Below, one piece after another: positions 22,388-33,801 of a DNA stretch of 64,000 bases. The position numbers were made by a program, and so were the translations under genes. The stretch lies in assembly GCA_019188255.1 (NCBI GenBank), contig JAETXT010000007.1, forward strand, positions 3,968,001-4,032,000, written 5' to 3'. Each line of letters opens with the position of its first letter. The first letter of the stretch is position 1. Under the pieces are notes generated by a model. It was not told the DNA's origin and did not search any database. It worked only from the letters and a program-made list of their open reading frames with translations. This DNA comes from Verticillium longisporum. Taxonomy: Eukaryota > Ascomycota > Sordariomycetes > Glomerellales > Plectosphaerellaceae.

Positions 22388-24724
22388 ATGAAGCTCTCAA
22401 CACTACTCGTGCTCGCCACGAGTACCCTCGCCCTCGCCATCAAGAAGCCAAAGATGACGAAAAAACCCAAGAATGATGATCCAAACACCTACTTCAACTC
22501 GGTCAAGGTCCCTCCCATGCTCGAGTTGACACCCGACAACTTTGACAAGGAGATCAATGCGACCAAGTTCGTTGTCGTCAAGCATTACAGGTTCGTCGCG
22601 TCTCCTGACAGCACAGCAGCAAGCATCTCGCCACGGAAAGTGGTGCGCTGACCAGACCTCGTTCAACAGTCCCTACTGCCCGCACTGCATCGACTATGCC
22701 CCGACCTACCAGACGCTCTACGAGTACTACTACACCTCCAAGCCCGTCACTACCGAAGATGTCTCCTTCATGGAGTTCTACGATATTCGATTCGCCACCA
22801 TCAACTGCGTTGCCTTCTTCGACCTCTGTGCCTCCCTCAAGGTCCAGTCCTACCCGACCACCATTCTGTACAAGGACGGCCAAGCTGCCGAGACTGTCAA
22901 GGGCGTCAAGGGGCTCGACGTCCTGACCACGGCCTTTGAGCCCTTTCTCGAGGCCGCCAAGCCCGGAACCCGCCCCAAGGAGCTCAATCTGCCCAACACC
23001 GGCGACAAGCAGACGCCCGACTTCAGCCCCGCCGCTGCCATGACCTCTGACACCAAGACCGACGCCGCTGCCGGGTCCGAGACTGGTGACCTTCCCAAGG
23101 CGGCCCCTGAGGAGGGTAAGGACGAGAGCAGTGCGACACCCGACAAGACGACTCCTGAGGAGACTGTCCCAAGCCCCAAGAAGACGATTCCCGAGGCGCC
23201 TCCCAAACCCACCGAGACGTTCAACCCTGATGGCGTGTCGGTGGCCCTGACGGCCGAGAAGTACGAGACCCTCGTTACAGGGTCAAAGAAGCCATGGTTC
23301 ATCAAGTTCTACGCCCCTTGGTGCCACCACTGCCAGGCCCTCGCGCCCACCTGGGCCCAGCTCGGCAAGGAGATGAAGGACAAGCTCAACATTGGCGAGG
23401 TCAACTGCGACGTCGAGGCCAAGCTCTGCAAGGAAGTCGGCGTCCGCGCCTTCCCCACGCTTCTCTTTATCAAGGGCACGGAGCGCGCCGAATACGAGGG
23501 TCTTCGCGGCCTCGGTGATCTCAAGTCGTACGGTGAGGGTGCCGCGGCTGCGGCCGTTGGCGTCGTCGACGTCGACGCCGCCGCCCTCGAGGCTCTTGAG
23601 CAGAAGGAGGAGGTCGTCTTTGTCTACTTTACGACCACGCCACGACGAGCGAGGACTTTGCCTCGCTCGAGAAGATGCCCGTCAGCCTTGTCGGCCGCGC
23701 CCGCATCGTCAAGACCCAGGACCCCAAGCTCGCCGAGCGCTACAAGATTACCACGTTCCCGCGCCTTCTTGTCTCGCGCAGTGGCCGCCCGACATACTAC
23801 AACCCGCTGACACCTCGTGAGATGCGTGACGTCGAGGGCATCCTCGCCTGGATGCGTTCCGTCTGGCTGCCCATGGTCCCCGAGCTCGTGGCCACCAACT
23901 CGCGCGAGATCATGGATGGCAAGATTGTCGTTCTTGCCATCATCAACCGCAACGACGCCGAGACGCTGGCCGACGCCAAGCGCGAGCTCAACAAGGCCGC
24001 CAACGACTGGATGGACAAGCAGATTGTTCTCTTCCAGAAGGAGCGCCAGGAACTCCGCGACGCCAAGCAGCTCAAGATTGACGAGGCCGAGAACCGCGGC
24101 GACGAGCGCGCCAAGGACAACGCCAAGCTTATCCGCGTCGACATGTCCAAGAGCCCCCGTAAGGAGGTTGCTTTTGCCTGGATCGACGGCGTCTTTTGGC
24201 AGCGGTGGCTCAAGACGACGTACGGCATCGACGTAAGCACCGGCGGCAACCGAGTCATCATTAATGACGAGGACGTGAGTATCCCCCCCCCTTGGTTATC
24301 CTCTGCTATTTTCTACCGGGATCCCATCGTTCCGCAGACAAAAAAAGACTTGCTGACAAAACTGGAGCGCCATCGCTACTGGGATGTGACCGACACCAAC
24401 ACCAACATTCTCCTGTCCCACACATCCATCCTCGACACGCTTCCCAAGGTGACGGCCTCGCCGCCCGAGATCCGCCCCAAGACGACCCTCTCCTTCATCT
24501 CCAAGCTCTTCTTCGACTTCCGCATGTCCTTTGTCGACCACCCCTTCCTGTCCGTCGGCGCCGTCCTCGCCATCATGATCGCCGGTGCCGGATGGGTGCG
24601 CAACCGCATGCGCCGTCACCGCGGCGGTCACTTTGTGCGTCTGGACGACAGCTGGAGCACCAAGGAGCTCATGAAGGAGGGTCTCATCGGCGGGGGCCCC
24701 AGCGGTAACGGAAAGGTCGACTAA
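22388..24724 (+). CDS. ER membrane protein disulfide isomerase (EPS1/TMX-like), frame broken by one base
   Basis: Exon 1 is 22388–22590 and exon 2 starts at 22670. A further in-frame intron is likely from GTGAGT at 24275 to either 24337 or 24367, giving about 720–730 residues. A signal peptide (MKLSTLLVLATSTLALA) leads two thioredoxin domains with active sites SPYCPHC (about residue 70) and APWCHHC (about 315), separated by a Thr/Pro/Glu-rich linker. A transmembrane helix (FLSVGAVLAIMIAGAGWV) and a basic tail follow near the C-terminus. This architecture fits membrane-bound ER oxidoreductases that form or reshuffle disulfides. After VVFVYF the frame is lost at a T3 run (23628–23630); YDHATTSEDFASLEKMPVSL one frame over continues the third thioredoxin-like region. 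Convergent with phospholipase D. Confidence 0.85.
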
Positions 24725-25068
24725 GACGGGGTCAGAAGGGGGAGGAGCTACTGTTCGGGACGACATTTGTGCGTTCATGGGTTTTTGCGGAGTTTATAGG
24801 GGTTCCGCATAGTTTCTGAATATTCCTGTTTGTGTCATTGTTCGTTAGTGTCATTGTTCGTTCGTGTTATTGTTCGTTCGTGTCATCATTCGTGACGGTC
24901 TGTCTGCCTTTCTTCTTCTCCTCTCAGTTTATTTGAATTCTCTTTGGAAAGACACGCCCCTCGGCCTGCGTGTGCTCTACCGGTCAACCCTCCCCAGACG
25001 AGCCGCCCCCCTACCTGCCATCCCCGACATGCCACCGCCAGACAGGCATGCGCCGCCAGCCCGCCGTC
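24725..25068. other. Convergent intergenic spacer
   Basis: The 344-base spacer between the 3' ends of the disulfide isomerase and phospholipase D genes. It carries the 16-bp tandem repeat listed next and no gene. Confidence 0.55.
24834..24893. repeat. 16-bp tandem repeat, about 3.75 copies
   Basis: Units GTCATTGTTCGTTAGT, GTCATTGTTCGTTCGT, GTTATTGTTCGTTCGT and a partial GTCATCATTCGT lie head to tail. The array sits in the shared 3' flank of two convergent genes, so it is likely transcribed in the tails of both. Confidence 0.85.
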
Positions 25069-28000
25069 TCACGTGTAGAGTTCCTGCGTGAAGCTGTTGA
25101 GCTGGAGGCCCTCAATGGCAATGTCGGGCACGTCAATGAGGAACTTGAGCGGCATCTCGACGAGGTTGCCCCTGACCCGCGACAGCCACTCCTTGACCTC
25201 GGCGACGCCGCCGGGGAACTCGTCGGGGACGACGTGGCCGTACTCGACCTTGGCGTCGCCGGGCTTGCCGGTGCCGGGGTTGGCAAAGTGGCGGGAGAAG
25301 AAGTCGTCGTAGTCCTTCCAGGTGCGGACGTGGTCGTTGGGCACGCAGTGGAAGACCTTGCTGAAGACGTCCGTGTTTGTGCGCGCCGTGCCGTCCCAGA
25401 GGTTCCAGAAGCTGCGCGTCATGGGGTCGCGGTCGAGGGCGTCGGCGCGCGGGTTCCAGGCCTAGGCGTTGGGGCCGCGGGCGACGGGCGACCAGATGGC
25501 GTGGGGGTCGGGGCTGACGCAGCGCTGGTGCGGCAGGAGGCCGAGGTGCTTGCGGAAGATGTGGCGGCGCAGGCTGGCGGCGAAGCGCGAGGCGGCGTAC
25601 GGCGCGCCGTCCATGTACGAGTCGACCGTGACGGGGTCCTCGATGACGTCGGCACTCTCCGTGTCGTGCGAGTCCAGCTGCGACCGGTCGTTGAGGTTGG
25701 CCGAGCCGCAGATGACGAGCCGGTCGTCGGCGATGAGCAGCTTGGTGTGCACGTAGAGCTGCTCCGTGACAAAGGCCGAAATCTCGGCTTCGGGGTCGCC
25801 CTTCCAGGGAACGGAGCGCAGGTCAGGTCCGACGTTCATGTAGCACGCCGATACGCTGTCCCAGGTCGAGTCGTCTAGCTGGGCGGCTGCCTGCTGGTAA
25901 CGCTCGTACTGTCCCTGGCCCTGGCTCTGCTGCTCGCCGTAGGGGGCGTATCCCGAGCCCAGAGCGTCGTCGCGCTCCTTTCTTGCGTCCTCGTACGACA
26001 CGCCGCTCTGCTTCTCGGCCTCCTTCATAGTCGACGACACATTGATACGGTCGTAGCTTCGGAGGTTGTAGAATCGAATGTAGCGACCGACATCCTCGAC
26101 GCCTTCCTTCTGGAGGGTCTCCAGGATGCTGTAGCCTCCTTGGCTGATGGACTTGTACTGGAATTCCATGATGGCACGCGTGCCCAGCGCATCGTCCGCC
26201 TTGAGGTCACCGGCGAACGCAGGGACCGCAGGCATAATGACAATGATTTTGAAGTTCTCGCCGGCCTCATGAGCACGGAGGATGCGGTCCACCATGGCGC
26301 GACCGATCTTGTTGCTGACGGGGCGCTGTTCATCGCAAGTGGCCGTGATGAAGAACTGGAGCTAGGTCAGCAATCACGGTCAATTAAATTTGTCGGTGCC
26401 ATACCTGATTCTCAATGTAAACAAAATGACGGGCGTTTGTAATGGCGTCAATGTAGGCATTCGCAATAGAATGCTCGGTGGCGTGCCCCGCCGACCATTT
26501 AGTGCAGCTGTCCATGTCAGCTAGGCCTCGAGCCGTGGGCAGCCATTGAGCACTCACCTCCTGGTCAGTTGAATATTGGCAAGCTCGTTCTCACGATGAG
26601 GACGTTCTGATGATTTCTCTTCATCACTGCTGCTGTCGTCGTGCATGAACTTGTTGACACCCTTGCTGAAGCGGCCTGACAGACCACCCAGGAGTTGGCT
26701 GGGGTCCTGCTTGAGGAAGCCTCCGCGCTCATGCTCTCCGGATCTCCTATGGAAGCCCAGATGGCTGTGGCGAGGCTTGAACTCAATTCTCTCGTACTTG
26801 CCGGGGTTCTTGTGGGTGTACTTCTCGTCGAAGATGAAGTTCCTGTACAAGGGTCAGTCACTAGGTTGAGTGGACTGCGACCGTACAACTGACCATCGAT
26901 CAGTGAAATGTTCTGTCAGACTTTCCACGACCGGACCATTCAGACTAAGGCTGACATCCGACCATCCCATACGCGAGCTCTTGGTGCGGTCCACTAGCAA
27001 TGGTCAATACCGCACGGGTGTAAAAGAGGGATGTCTGCCTCACGCTTATTTTGATTCCAGTTGCCGACGTCGGCAAAGTCATAGACACGAGCATTGTTGT
27101 AGTCCTGGCCGGGGAAAACAATGGCATCCAGGTTGCCGGGGTGGGAGTCTGCAATCGGATGGCCTGCAGCATGTCAGCAGGAGGTAGTACTGTGGTGCTC
27201 AAGTCTCGGCTGACTGTTCGTGTCCCATCTCCCGAAACCTGTGTCCGAGTCAGCATTCTGGTCATCGGTCGGACATGTTTCTCTGCTTACAGAGATCAAG
27301 TCCACCCATGAACGCCACTTTGCGGTCAATGAGGCACAGCTTCTCGTGGTGAGCCCAGAAGAGAACGACACCGTCGGTGGCCGTGCCGTAGATGGCCTTG
27401 AGAGCATCGCCAGAGACCTTGGAAAGGGTTGCTGTGTTCAGCGTCATGTTGGAGAAGCTCTGGCCGAGTTCCTTCTGAATGTCGTAGCCTGTGGGCACGT
27501 GGTCGGGGTGGCGGAACACGCTGATGTTGGGGTGCAGGCCTTCCAAATGCTTCCTCGTGTGCTGTGCGGCATGTCAGTGGTGTCGAGCTGATGGAAAACA
27601 CCCAGAAACTTACAGCCGAGTTCACTGCGAAGGAGAAGAAGAAGAGGCGTCAGCATGGGAGGCCTGCACGCATGCATCGTCAGATCACTTACACGTCAAC
27701 GCAGCCTCGACCTCTCTGTAGACGATGATGCTGACCTTGACGCCCCTCTCGGCGGCCGCCTTGAGCATATTGTCAAGTCGGTACCGCTCGTTGGCAGCAG
27801 GGGGTCGGCGAAGATAGATCTCGGGGCTCAGCCACCAGTCAAGGATGTAGATGCTCTCACGGGCATCTGGGGAGGACGAGGACAGAGTCAGTGAGTGTGC
27901 CGGATCCATCGGAGAGAGGGGTAGTGTACGCACTTTCGAGAGCTTCGGAGACAGCCCAGAAGTAAGAACAGCCGTCGACATACCACTTTGCATTGCCAGT

Positions 28001-28150
28001 GGACTGAGGGGCGAAGGATTGATAGCGGTTGGATGCATGATGAGTAGGATGGTGCTCGTGGCATTCGTGGCCGATCTTGGTATGGGAGTGTCGCTCGTCG
28101 CCAAAGATGGCGTCAATGCCGCGCTCAACCTTGCGGAAGATAGAATCCAT
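25069..28150 (-). CDS. PLD1: Phospholipase D without PX/PH domains, one in-frame TAG
   Basis: Ten exons on the minus strand: 28150–27934, 27866–27693, 27624–27614, 27561–27291, 27238–27215, 27163–27044, 26993–26894, 26842–26558, 26507–26405 and 26355–25069. All phases agree over 863 codons, and nine introns are 49–67 nt except the second. Both HKD motifs are present: [19 protein letters not shown] (exon 4) and [19 protein letters not shown] (exon 10). The enzyme hydrolyses phosphatidylcholine to phosphatidic acid and choline. No PX or PH domain precedes the catalytic core. A TAG (plus-strand 25462–25464) interrupts exon 10 after SPVARGPNA, yet the downstream frame continues with conserved-looking [19 protein letters not shown] to ELYT. 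Truncation there would still leave both catalytic motifs but remove about 130 residues. Exons 3 and 5 are only 11 and 24 nt. Confidence 0.88.
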
Positions 28151-28668
28151 AGTGAGAGAGACGTCCCGTCAGGTCAAAAAATCAGAGATGAGTATGGATC
28201 ATGGATCGGTCAACTCCAATCTCGAAGACCGGAATCGCGAAAAAAGCAAGTGCTGCACCTGCGGTTTAAATCGCCCCAGAGTGGTTAGGTTGGTTGCAGT
28301 GGGCAGTGGCGGAGCCGTACGAGAGGTGTCGAGGACCCAATGTCAGCACGAGCTGAGGCTGCTGATGAAATCGGCGTTTGCGGCCGCATGCAACCGGGCC
28401 CTCAGCGCATGTCTGCTCCTTGGTGCAGGCGCTTGGCCGGCTCCCCGAACGGACGGATGCTTTACAGTAACCACCTCCATTACGGTGTTTCGACCGATGA
28501 CCAGTGCAATGGAAGGGCTGATGGCCCGCGAAAATTTCAAACTCGTCGATGGAAAACTTGTCTTTGTGTAGGTACTGCGCTTTCGTTTTCCGTCGTGATG
28601 GGTGCCTTTATCAGGCTACGTCGCCCTGCCGCCGAGTCGCGCCTTCCTCTATACAACATGTCCAAAAC
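28151..28668. other. Upstream region of phospholipase D
   Basis: The promoter side of PLD1. Plus-strand frames here (up to 164 codons) overlap the PLD1 start and show no domain. No gene is called. Confidence 0.45.
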
Positions 28669-29050
28669 ATCACGCCCATTGCCCTCGAGGATTACCAACC
28701 CCTCTTACCCACTGACGCCTCCATTGCACAGGATCCGGCACCCTACTACGTGAAATTGTCAAACTTGTTGGCATAAATGCTGCCGTCTATGCTCTACACC
28801 ACAACGTCAGCTGACACCAATACTGCAAGAACTGCTGTTTGCGAGATGCTACGGAAGCGTCCTCATCCCAATCTAGCACAATACCAAGGGTGCATCGTTT
28901 CGCGCGGCCGAGTACCTAGATGGCTTATCCTTCACGCACTATCCCCAGTCGCTGGCGTCTCTGCTCAATCCAGGGCACTTGAGCAAGGTGGATTCAATCA
29001 CCTCCCTCGAATCCCAAAAGCGGAGGGCTGCAACGGCCATACCTTCAGCT
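28669..29050 (+). pseudogene. Decayed fragment of a fungal protein-kinase-like gene
   Basis: On the plus strand, ITPIALEDYQPLLPTDASIA and YYVKLSNLL are followed in frame by a TAA, and then by AVCEMLRKRPHPNLAQYQGC, which resembles the alpha-C/HPNI region of a family of ascomycete kinase-like proteins. After GRV near 28912 the similarity jumps frame to LDGLSFTHYPQSLASLLNPG and ends at a stop near 29050. One stop plus one frame change and no visible kinase catalytic loop indicate a dead copy. The assignment rests on pattern recognition of a short stretch, so confidence is moderate. It lies in the divergent spacer between PLD1 and MTG2. Confidence 0.42.
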
Positions 29051-29644
29051 TGATGCGGCATCGCGTGCGATCTTTCAGAGGTGTGGAGAAGGCCACCATG
29101 AACGTCCTTTCGCGATCGAACATGAGTGCCTTGGCTGGTCTACGGTCATCGACGGTAGGCTGGCAGCTAGAGTACCACGTTGATAACATTCAGATAGGCC
29201 GCAGCTCCAACAATGCGAATCTTCTTTGGTGACAGCACCCCAGGCTTGGCAATCGACTCTATGCAGCAATGTGATGTTCGAAACACAAAAAGCATATGGT
29301 GCTCGCTCACGCACATGAGAGACCCTCAATTCCTCTGACTGCGATCAGCAGCCTGCCACCACAGCAGTGGCCGACTAGAATCAAATATTGGCAAAAAATC
29401 GACTGGACGAATACTTTCCGATCGTCAAGTTCGTTTATTTAGTCGCATTCATGGATGGTCGTGGGAAGTCGCCGGATGAAGTCGCTGTTAAGCACTTGAC
29501 AGGTGGATCATTCTTATCTTATCGCGACTTTATGCTCACGCCCAGTCCGTGGGAAACAGAACTGAACCAGAATTTCGATCCTGGCCATCGTCAAGCCCAA
29601 GCACTGCACGACTGATTGCTCGCCAAACCTCCGAAGAAGCTGCC
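29051..29644. other. Upstream region of the mitochondrial Obg gene
   Basis: No gene is seen. The open frame upstream of MTG2 back to 29549 begins with GTG and has no ATG, so it is treated as leader. Confidence 0.45.
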
Positions 29645-31467
29645 ATGGCTTCCAGGTGCTCGACTGGCAGTCACTCCTTATTTCTTCCCTTCTTGTATCC
29701 TTCTTGTTTCACGTCGATTACAACCAATGTCCCCCGATCCATCGCGAAGACCCTGAGCAACCCTCCCCGTCGCCACAGCTCTACACACGTCGCCCAAGAA
29801 TCGACATCGTCGCGCCTGAACCCGGCACCCGAAGACTATGCGGCCCCGAATTTCGCTGACAAGGCGTCCCTGACGCTCTACGCCGGCGCTGGCGGCAATG
29901 GTTGCATCACGTTTCTGCGCGACATGTTCCTGCCCGAAGGACCTCCAAACGGCGGCAACGGTGGCCACGGCGGGAACATCTACATCCAGGCCGTACATGG
30001 CGAGACTTCTCTGCATAAGCTGGCTCGAAAGCGCTTCATACGGGCAGAGCGCGGGAAGAACGGCCAGGGAAGTGCCAAGGCGGGCCAGCGTGGTGAGGAT
30101 ATCATCATCACGGTACCCGTAGGTACCATCCTGCGAGAGATCAGCCGAGAGGATCCCGTCGCTGAGGACATCACCTATCGCCGCGCCCTGTACTACGAGC
30201 GGAAAGCATGGAAGACGAGAAAGCGCGAGCGGGAGGAGGAGGCTGCCGAGGCTGCCAGGCGCGAACTTCTTCGTGCAGAGGACGGCGAAGAGATCGACGA
30301 CGATGTACAGTCGGCAGCGAAGCAGAAGCAAACAGACGTGGAGGACGACCCCGAGCCCGAAGATCCCGACCGCGAAAAGTTCCTCGTCTACCCCGGCGCC
30401 GCCAGGAGCGAGATCAAGAGCCTCGTCTTCCCCAAGGCCCCGCGCCGCGAGCGTTACTACCACCAGCCGCCTGGACCCCTGAACATCGACCTCTCCCGCC
30501 CGACGCCTACGCCTATCCTCCTCGCCGCCGGCGGCATTGGCGGTCTCGGCAACCCGCATTTTGTCTCTCGCGAGTACCCGCGCCCCCTCTTCGCCACAAA
30601 GGGCGAACGCGCCGTCACCATGGAGGTCGAGCTTGAGCTGAAGCTCCTCGCCGACGTCGGCCTCGTCGGTCTCCCCAACGCCGGCAAGAGCACCCTCCTC
30701 CGCGCCCTCAGCAACTCCCGCACCCGCGTCGGAAGCTGGGCCTTCACGACGCTGCAGCCCAACATTGGCACCGTCGTGCTCGATAGCTACAAGGGCCGCC
30801 CCGTCATGCGCTCCTTCAAGCGGGCGCCCTCGACGGAGAACAGCGACGTCCCCCCGACGAGCACGAGCAGCAGGCCGAGGCGCGCACGCGCTTCACCATC
30901 GCCGACATTCCCGGCCTCATCGAGGGCGCCCACCTCGACCGCGGCCTCGGCATCGCCTTTCTGCGCCACGTCGAGCGCGCCGGCGTCCTGGCCTTTGTCA
31001 TCGACCTCTCGGCCGGCAACGCCGTCGCCGCGCTCGACGCTCTGTGGAACGAGGTCGGCCCCTACGCGAGGATGCGCGAGGATGAGGAGCGCAGCCGCGA
31101 GGCCGAAGCCAAGATCAACTGGGAGATCGAGGAGGAGCAGTCCGCGCAGCCCAAGTACAAGGGCCGCTTCAGCGACCCCGTAATGATGGTCGCCGACGCC
31201 CCGGCTGAGCCGGAGCGCGTCTCGGGGCTGCACATTGCCTCGAAACCGTGGTATGTCGTTGCGACAAAGGGCGACAAGCCAGAGACGCAGGAGAACTTCA
31301 AGGAGCTGCAGGCCTATTTGGAAGATATCAAAAACGGCGTCAAGCCGCATCCCAGCGGCATTGAGGAGGCCTGGACGGAGCGGGTCACTGCCATCCCCGT
31401 CAGTGCCATCAATGGGCATGGTGTGGACAGGATTGTCCACTGGACTGTAGGATTACTAGACGACTAG
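29645..31467 (+). CDS. MTG2: Mitochondrial Obg-family GTPase, frame broken by one base
   Basis: Single exon, about 607 residues when one base is restored. The N-terminus is a mitochondrial-type presequence rich in Ser, Arg and Thr. The glycine-rich Obg fold follows: [20 protein letters not shown], then [13 protein letters not shown] and [15 protein letters not shown]. The G domain shows the P-loop [14 protein letters not shown] (about residue 340) and, past the break, [15 protein letters not shown] (G3) and [10 protein letters not shown] in the G4 position. Obg GTPases act in assembly of the large mitochondrial ribosomal subunit. At a C6 run (30850–30855) the frame is lost after NSDVPP; the continuation [20 protein letters not shown] is one frame over. 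A charged insertion between the Obg fold and the G domain is typical of fungal orthologues. The ATG at 29645 is the first in frame. Confidence 0.88.
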
Positions 31468-31848
31468 AGTGGGGATCTGTATGATAGTTGCATTCTATGC
31501 ATATCGCCACTTTGTAAAACAACATGTACAGAAGTTTCATAGAGGAACACCACGTAACCATCAGAGCCATGATTATTGGGCGTTTTGTGTACAATCACGC
31601 CGTGGACAGGGTGTGTCGATAGAAGGGGCACATAACAGCACAGATGAAAGATATCTAGTCATATTGATAAATGCTTCCGCAGTCTAATCCAAGACACTCA
31701 GGTCGTGCCCTTCCCAGTGGCCAAAGAACACCCATGATATCAACGAGAGATGCATGCCCAACCACAATGCTTGTATATCCGTCAACGCCTTGATCCCAAC
31801 GCACGAAAACAGCCACCTCGCCCCATGTCTTGTCTATGCTCCCCGCCT
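31468..31848. other. Convergent intergenic spacer
   Basis: The 381-base spacer between the 3' ends of MTG2 and the LEU5-type carrier. I see nothing beyond likely 3' untranslated sequence. Confidence 0.5.
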
Positions 31849-33062
31849 CTAGAGAATGTCGAACCACCCCTTGACACGTTCATACGTGTAGAAGCTGACT
31901 CCCGGAAGAGGGACCTCCTTGACATAGCCAATCGACAAACGGATGAAGAACCCCGGCACCCCGCGTTCCCGGAAAATGGGGGCCGCCGCCTCGCCTATGC
32001 GCATGGGGGGGCCGTCGCCGACAGCGCCGCCGACCTGCATCCGCCGGCGGATGACCTCCAGCGGGTAAGACGCAGTCTGCGAGACGAGACCAGCGACGCC
32101 GCCGGCAAGAAGCTCTGCCCATGAGCGGAGAGGCGCGGGCTTGCCGGTGGGGTAATTCTCCGGCTTTGGGAGCGTGGTGTAGGCGGCTAGGCGGGGGCTG
32201 CGGAGGAAATCACCGGCCGTGTCGTGGGTGAGGAAAGACATGCCGGCGTAGGGTAGCATACCCAGCAGGGTAGGGGTAAAGCCTCGGTAGAAGTTGGCGA
32301 GGCCAGAGCGAGGCGTGAGTGCGGCTGCGGCAGCTGAAGGTGTCGTCGCGATACCGGAGGCTGTAGTGGCCGTCGTGGCTGTCGCTAGTGATGGTTTCGA
32401 GGAGAAGTTTTCGGAATATATACGTCGGCAGATGGAGGTGAGACTGGAGTGACTGTGTTTTGTCTCGAACGCGAGGCGGACTCGGATGACCTCGAGGGGA
32501 TATGTGAAGAAGACGGACGTTACGCCAGCCATGGAGCCGCTGATGAGGCGGCGCCAAGGCGTCTCCTGGTCGCGGTTACGGATAACGACGGAGCGAATCT
32601 GCTCGTAGGCGAGGAACTTGATGCCGGCGTAGGGAAAGATTCGAAGAAGAGTAGCCGAGTGCCCGCGGAAGAGGCCTGTGACACCATCTTGGTGGTGGAT
32701 ATCTCGCATGGCGGTCACGACGCCGAACCATGAGCCAGTGTATTTAGCGAACTGAGGGCTGCTCGCCTGGAACAGGATCTTCACTCGATCGAGAGGTGCA
32801 ACGACAGTTTTGGCCTGCAGCTGGAGTCAGATAAAGGCAATCGAGCCAGGAGTAGAGACAAGATACATACGGCACACCCAGCAAGACCGCCAGCAACGCC
32901 GGAGCGCCATAAATAATCAAAGCTTCTGGTCTTTTTCCTCAGGGCTACGGTGTCGTCGTCATCGGTTGGGCACAGGGGCGGGTTCTTTTTGTCTGCTCTA
33001 GCCAGCACGACGTCGTTTGCGCTGGCCATTGGAGGGGCATGTCCCAGGAGGGCGGAAGGCAT
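31849..33062 (-). CDS. LEU5: Mitochondrial coenzyme A carrier (SLC25 family)
   Basis: Exons 33062–32871 and 32814–31849 (56-nt intron, donor GTATGT) encode 385 residues. Three mitochondrial-carrier repeats are visible, each with the signature: VAPLDRVKILFQ, TYPLEVIRVRLAF and SYPLEVIRRRMQV. Between repeats lie GHSATLLRIFPYAGIKFLAY and GFTPTLLGMLPYAGMSFLTH, which closely follow the LEU5/SLC25A42 pattern. These inner-membrane proteins bring coenzyme A into the mitochondrial matrix. A low-complexity Ala/Thr-rich stretch (about residues 215–245) is inserted in the second repeat. The start at 33062 (MPSALLGHAPPMASAND) is favoured; a second ATG 11 codons later (MASANDVVL) is possible. Confidence 0.92.
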
Positions 33063-33801
33063 CTATGGCTGGTCGCGGGGCTGGGATGGTGGTGCAGGTT
33101 CGGGAGGAGGGGTTCAGTGTTCGAGATGGTCGTACGCGCCTTCGTGGGCTTCACGTGTCGGAGGGGTTCGGTTGCTACCGAGACTGCATCTCCAGAGTTG
33201 CGTTCCAGAGAATAGTTTCTGGCGATGTGCAGCGTCCAGGTAGGCGTCTAGGTTCAAGGTTTCGAGGGTTTAAGGATCGTCGGCGAAGGGTCGAATTGTC
33301 AGAAACATCGGCCACACACATGGAATCTCGGTAGCAGAGGACTGCCAACTAATGGGAGGGACGCCCGGCTTGCAACGGGGCCTGTAGGTCTGGAGAGGCT
33401 CCAGCGGTGGTTACAGGGCTTTTCCAGGTCGGGTAGCCTTATTGAGGCTAGCCTTCTCGCCGTTCTAGTCATAGTGCGGGTATTGAATGGTTTAATCAGC
33501 CCGGGAGTTCTTTCAGCCTCGACAGTTTTTAAAAGCAGCGACACTCGGCTTTTGGAGGTGCACAGGTGGAGAGGACGTCATTCGCATCTAGCGATCTTCT
33601 GACTGGCCAAAGTCCGCTGTGGAGGTGGGTCTTCCGGAGAAGGGGAGCCTCTTCGCGATGTCGCTCTTGCCGAGGATTACCGCGCCCAAGCCGAGCCCTG
33701 GGACGGGAGAGATCTAGCCCCCTCATCCATTGCCATCAAATCGTCGGTCGGCATCAAAAGGTCGGTTCCCAAATGAGCGAGTCGTCAAACAGAACACATA
33801 G
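33063..33801. other. Upstream region of the LEU5 carrier and of the regulator pseudogene
   Basis: No gene is seen. It should contain any first exon of the Zn2Cys6 gene that follows, but no ATG exon with a good donor could be assigned. Confidence 0.45.

Noticed and set aside
29549..29644. N-terminal extension of MTG2
   Set aside because: The extension opens with GTG and has no presequence character; the ATG at 29645 fits a mitochondrial presequence.
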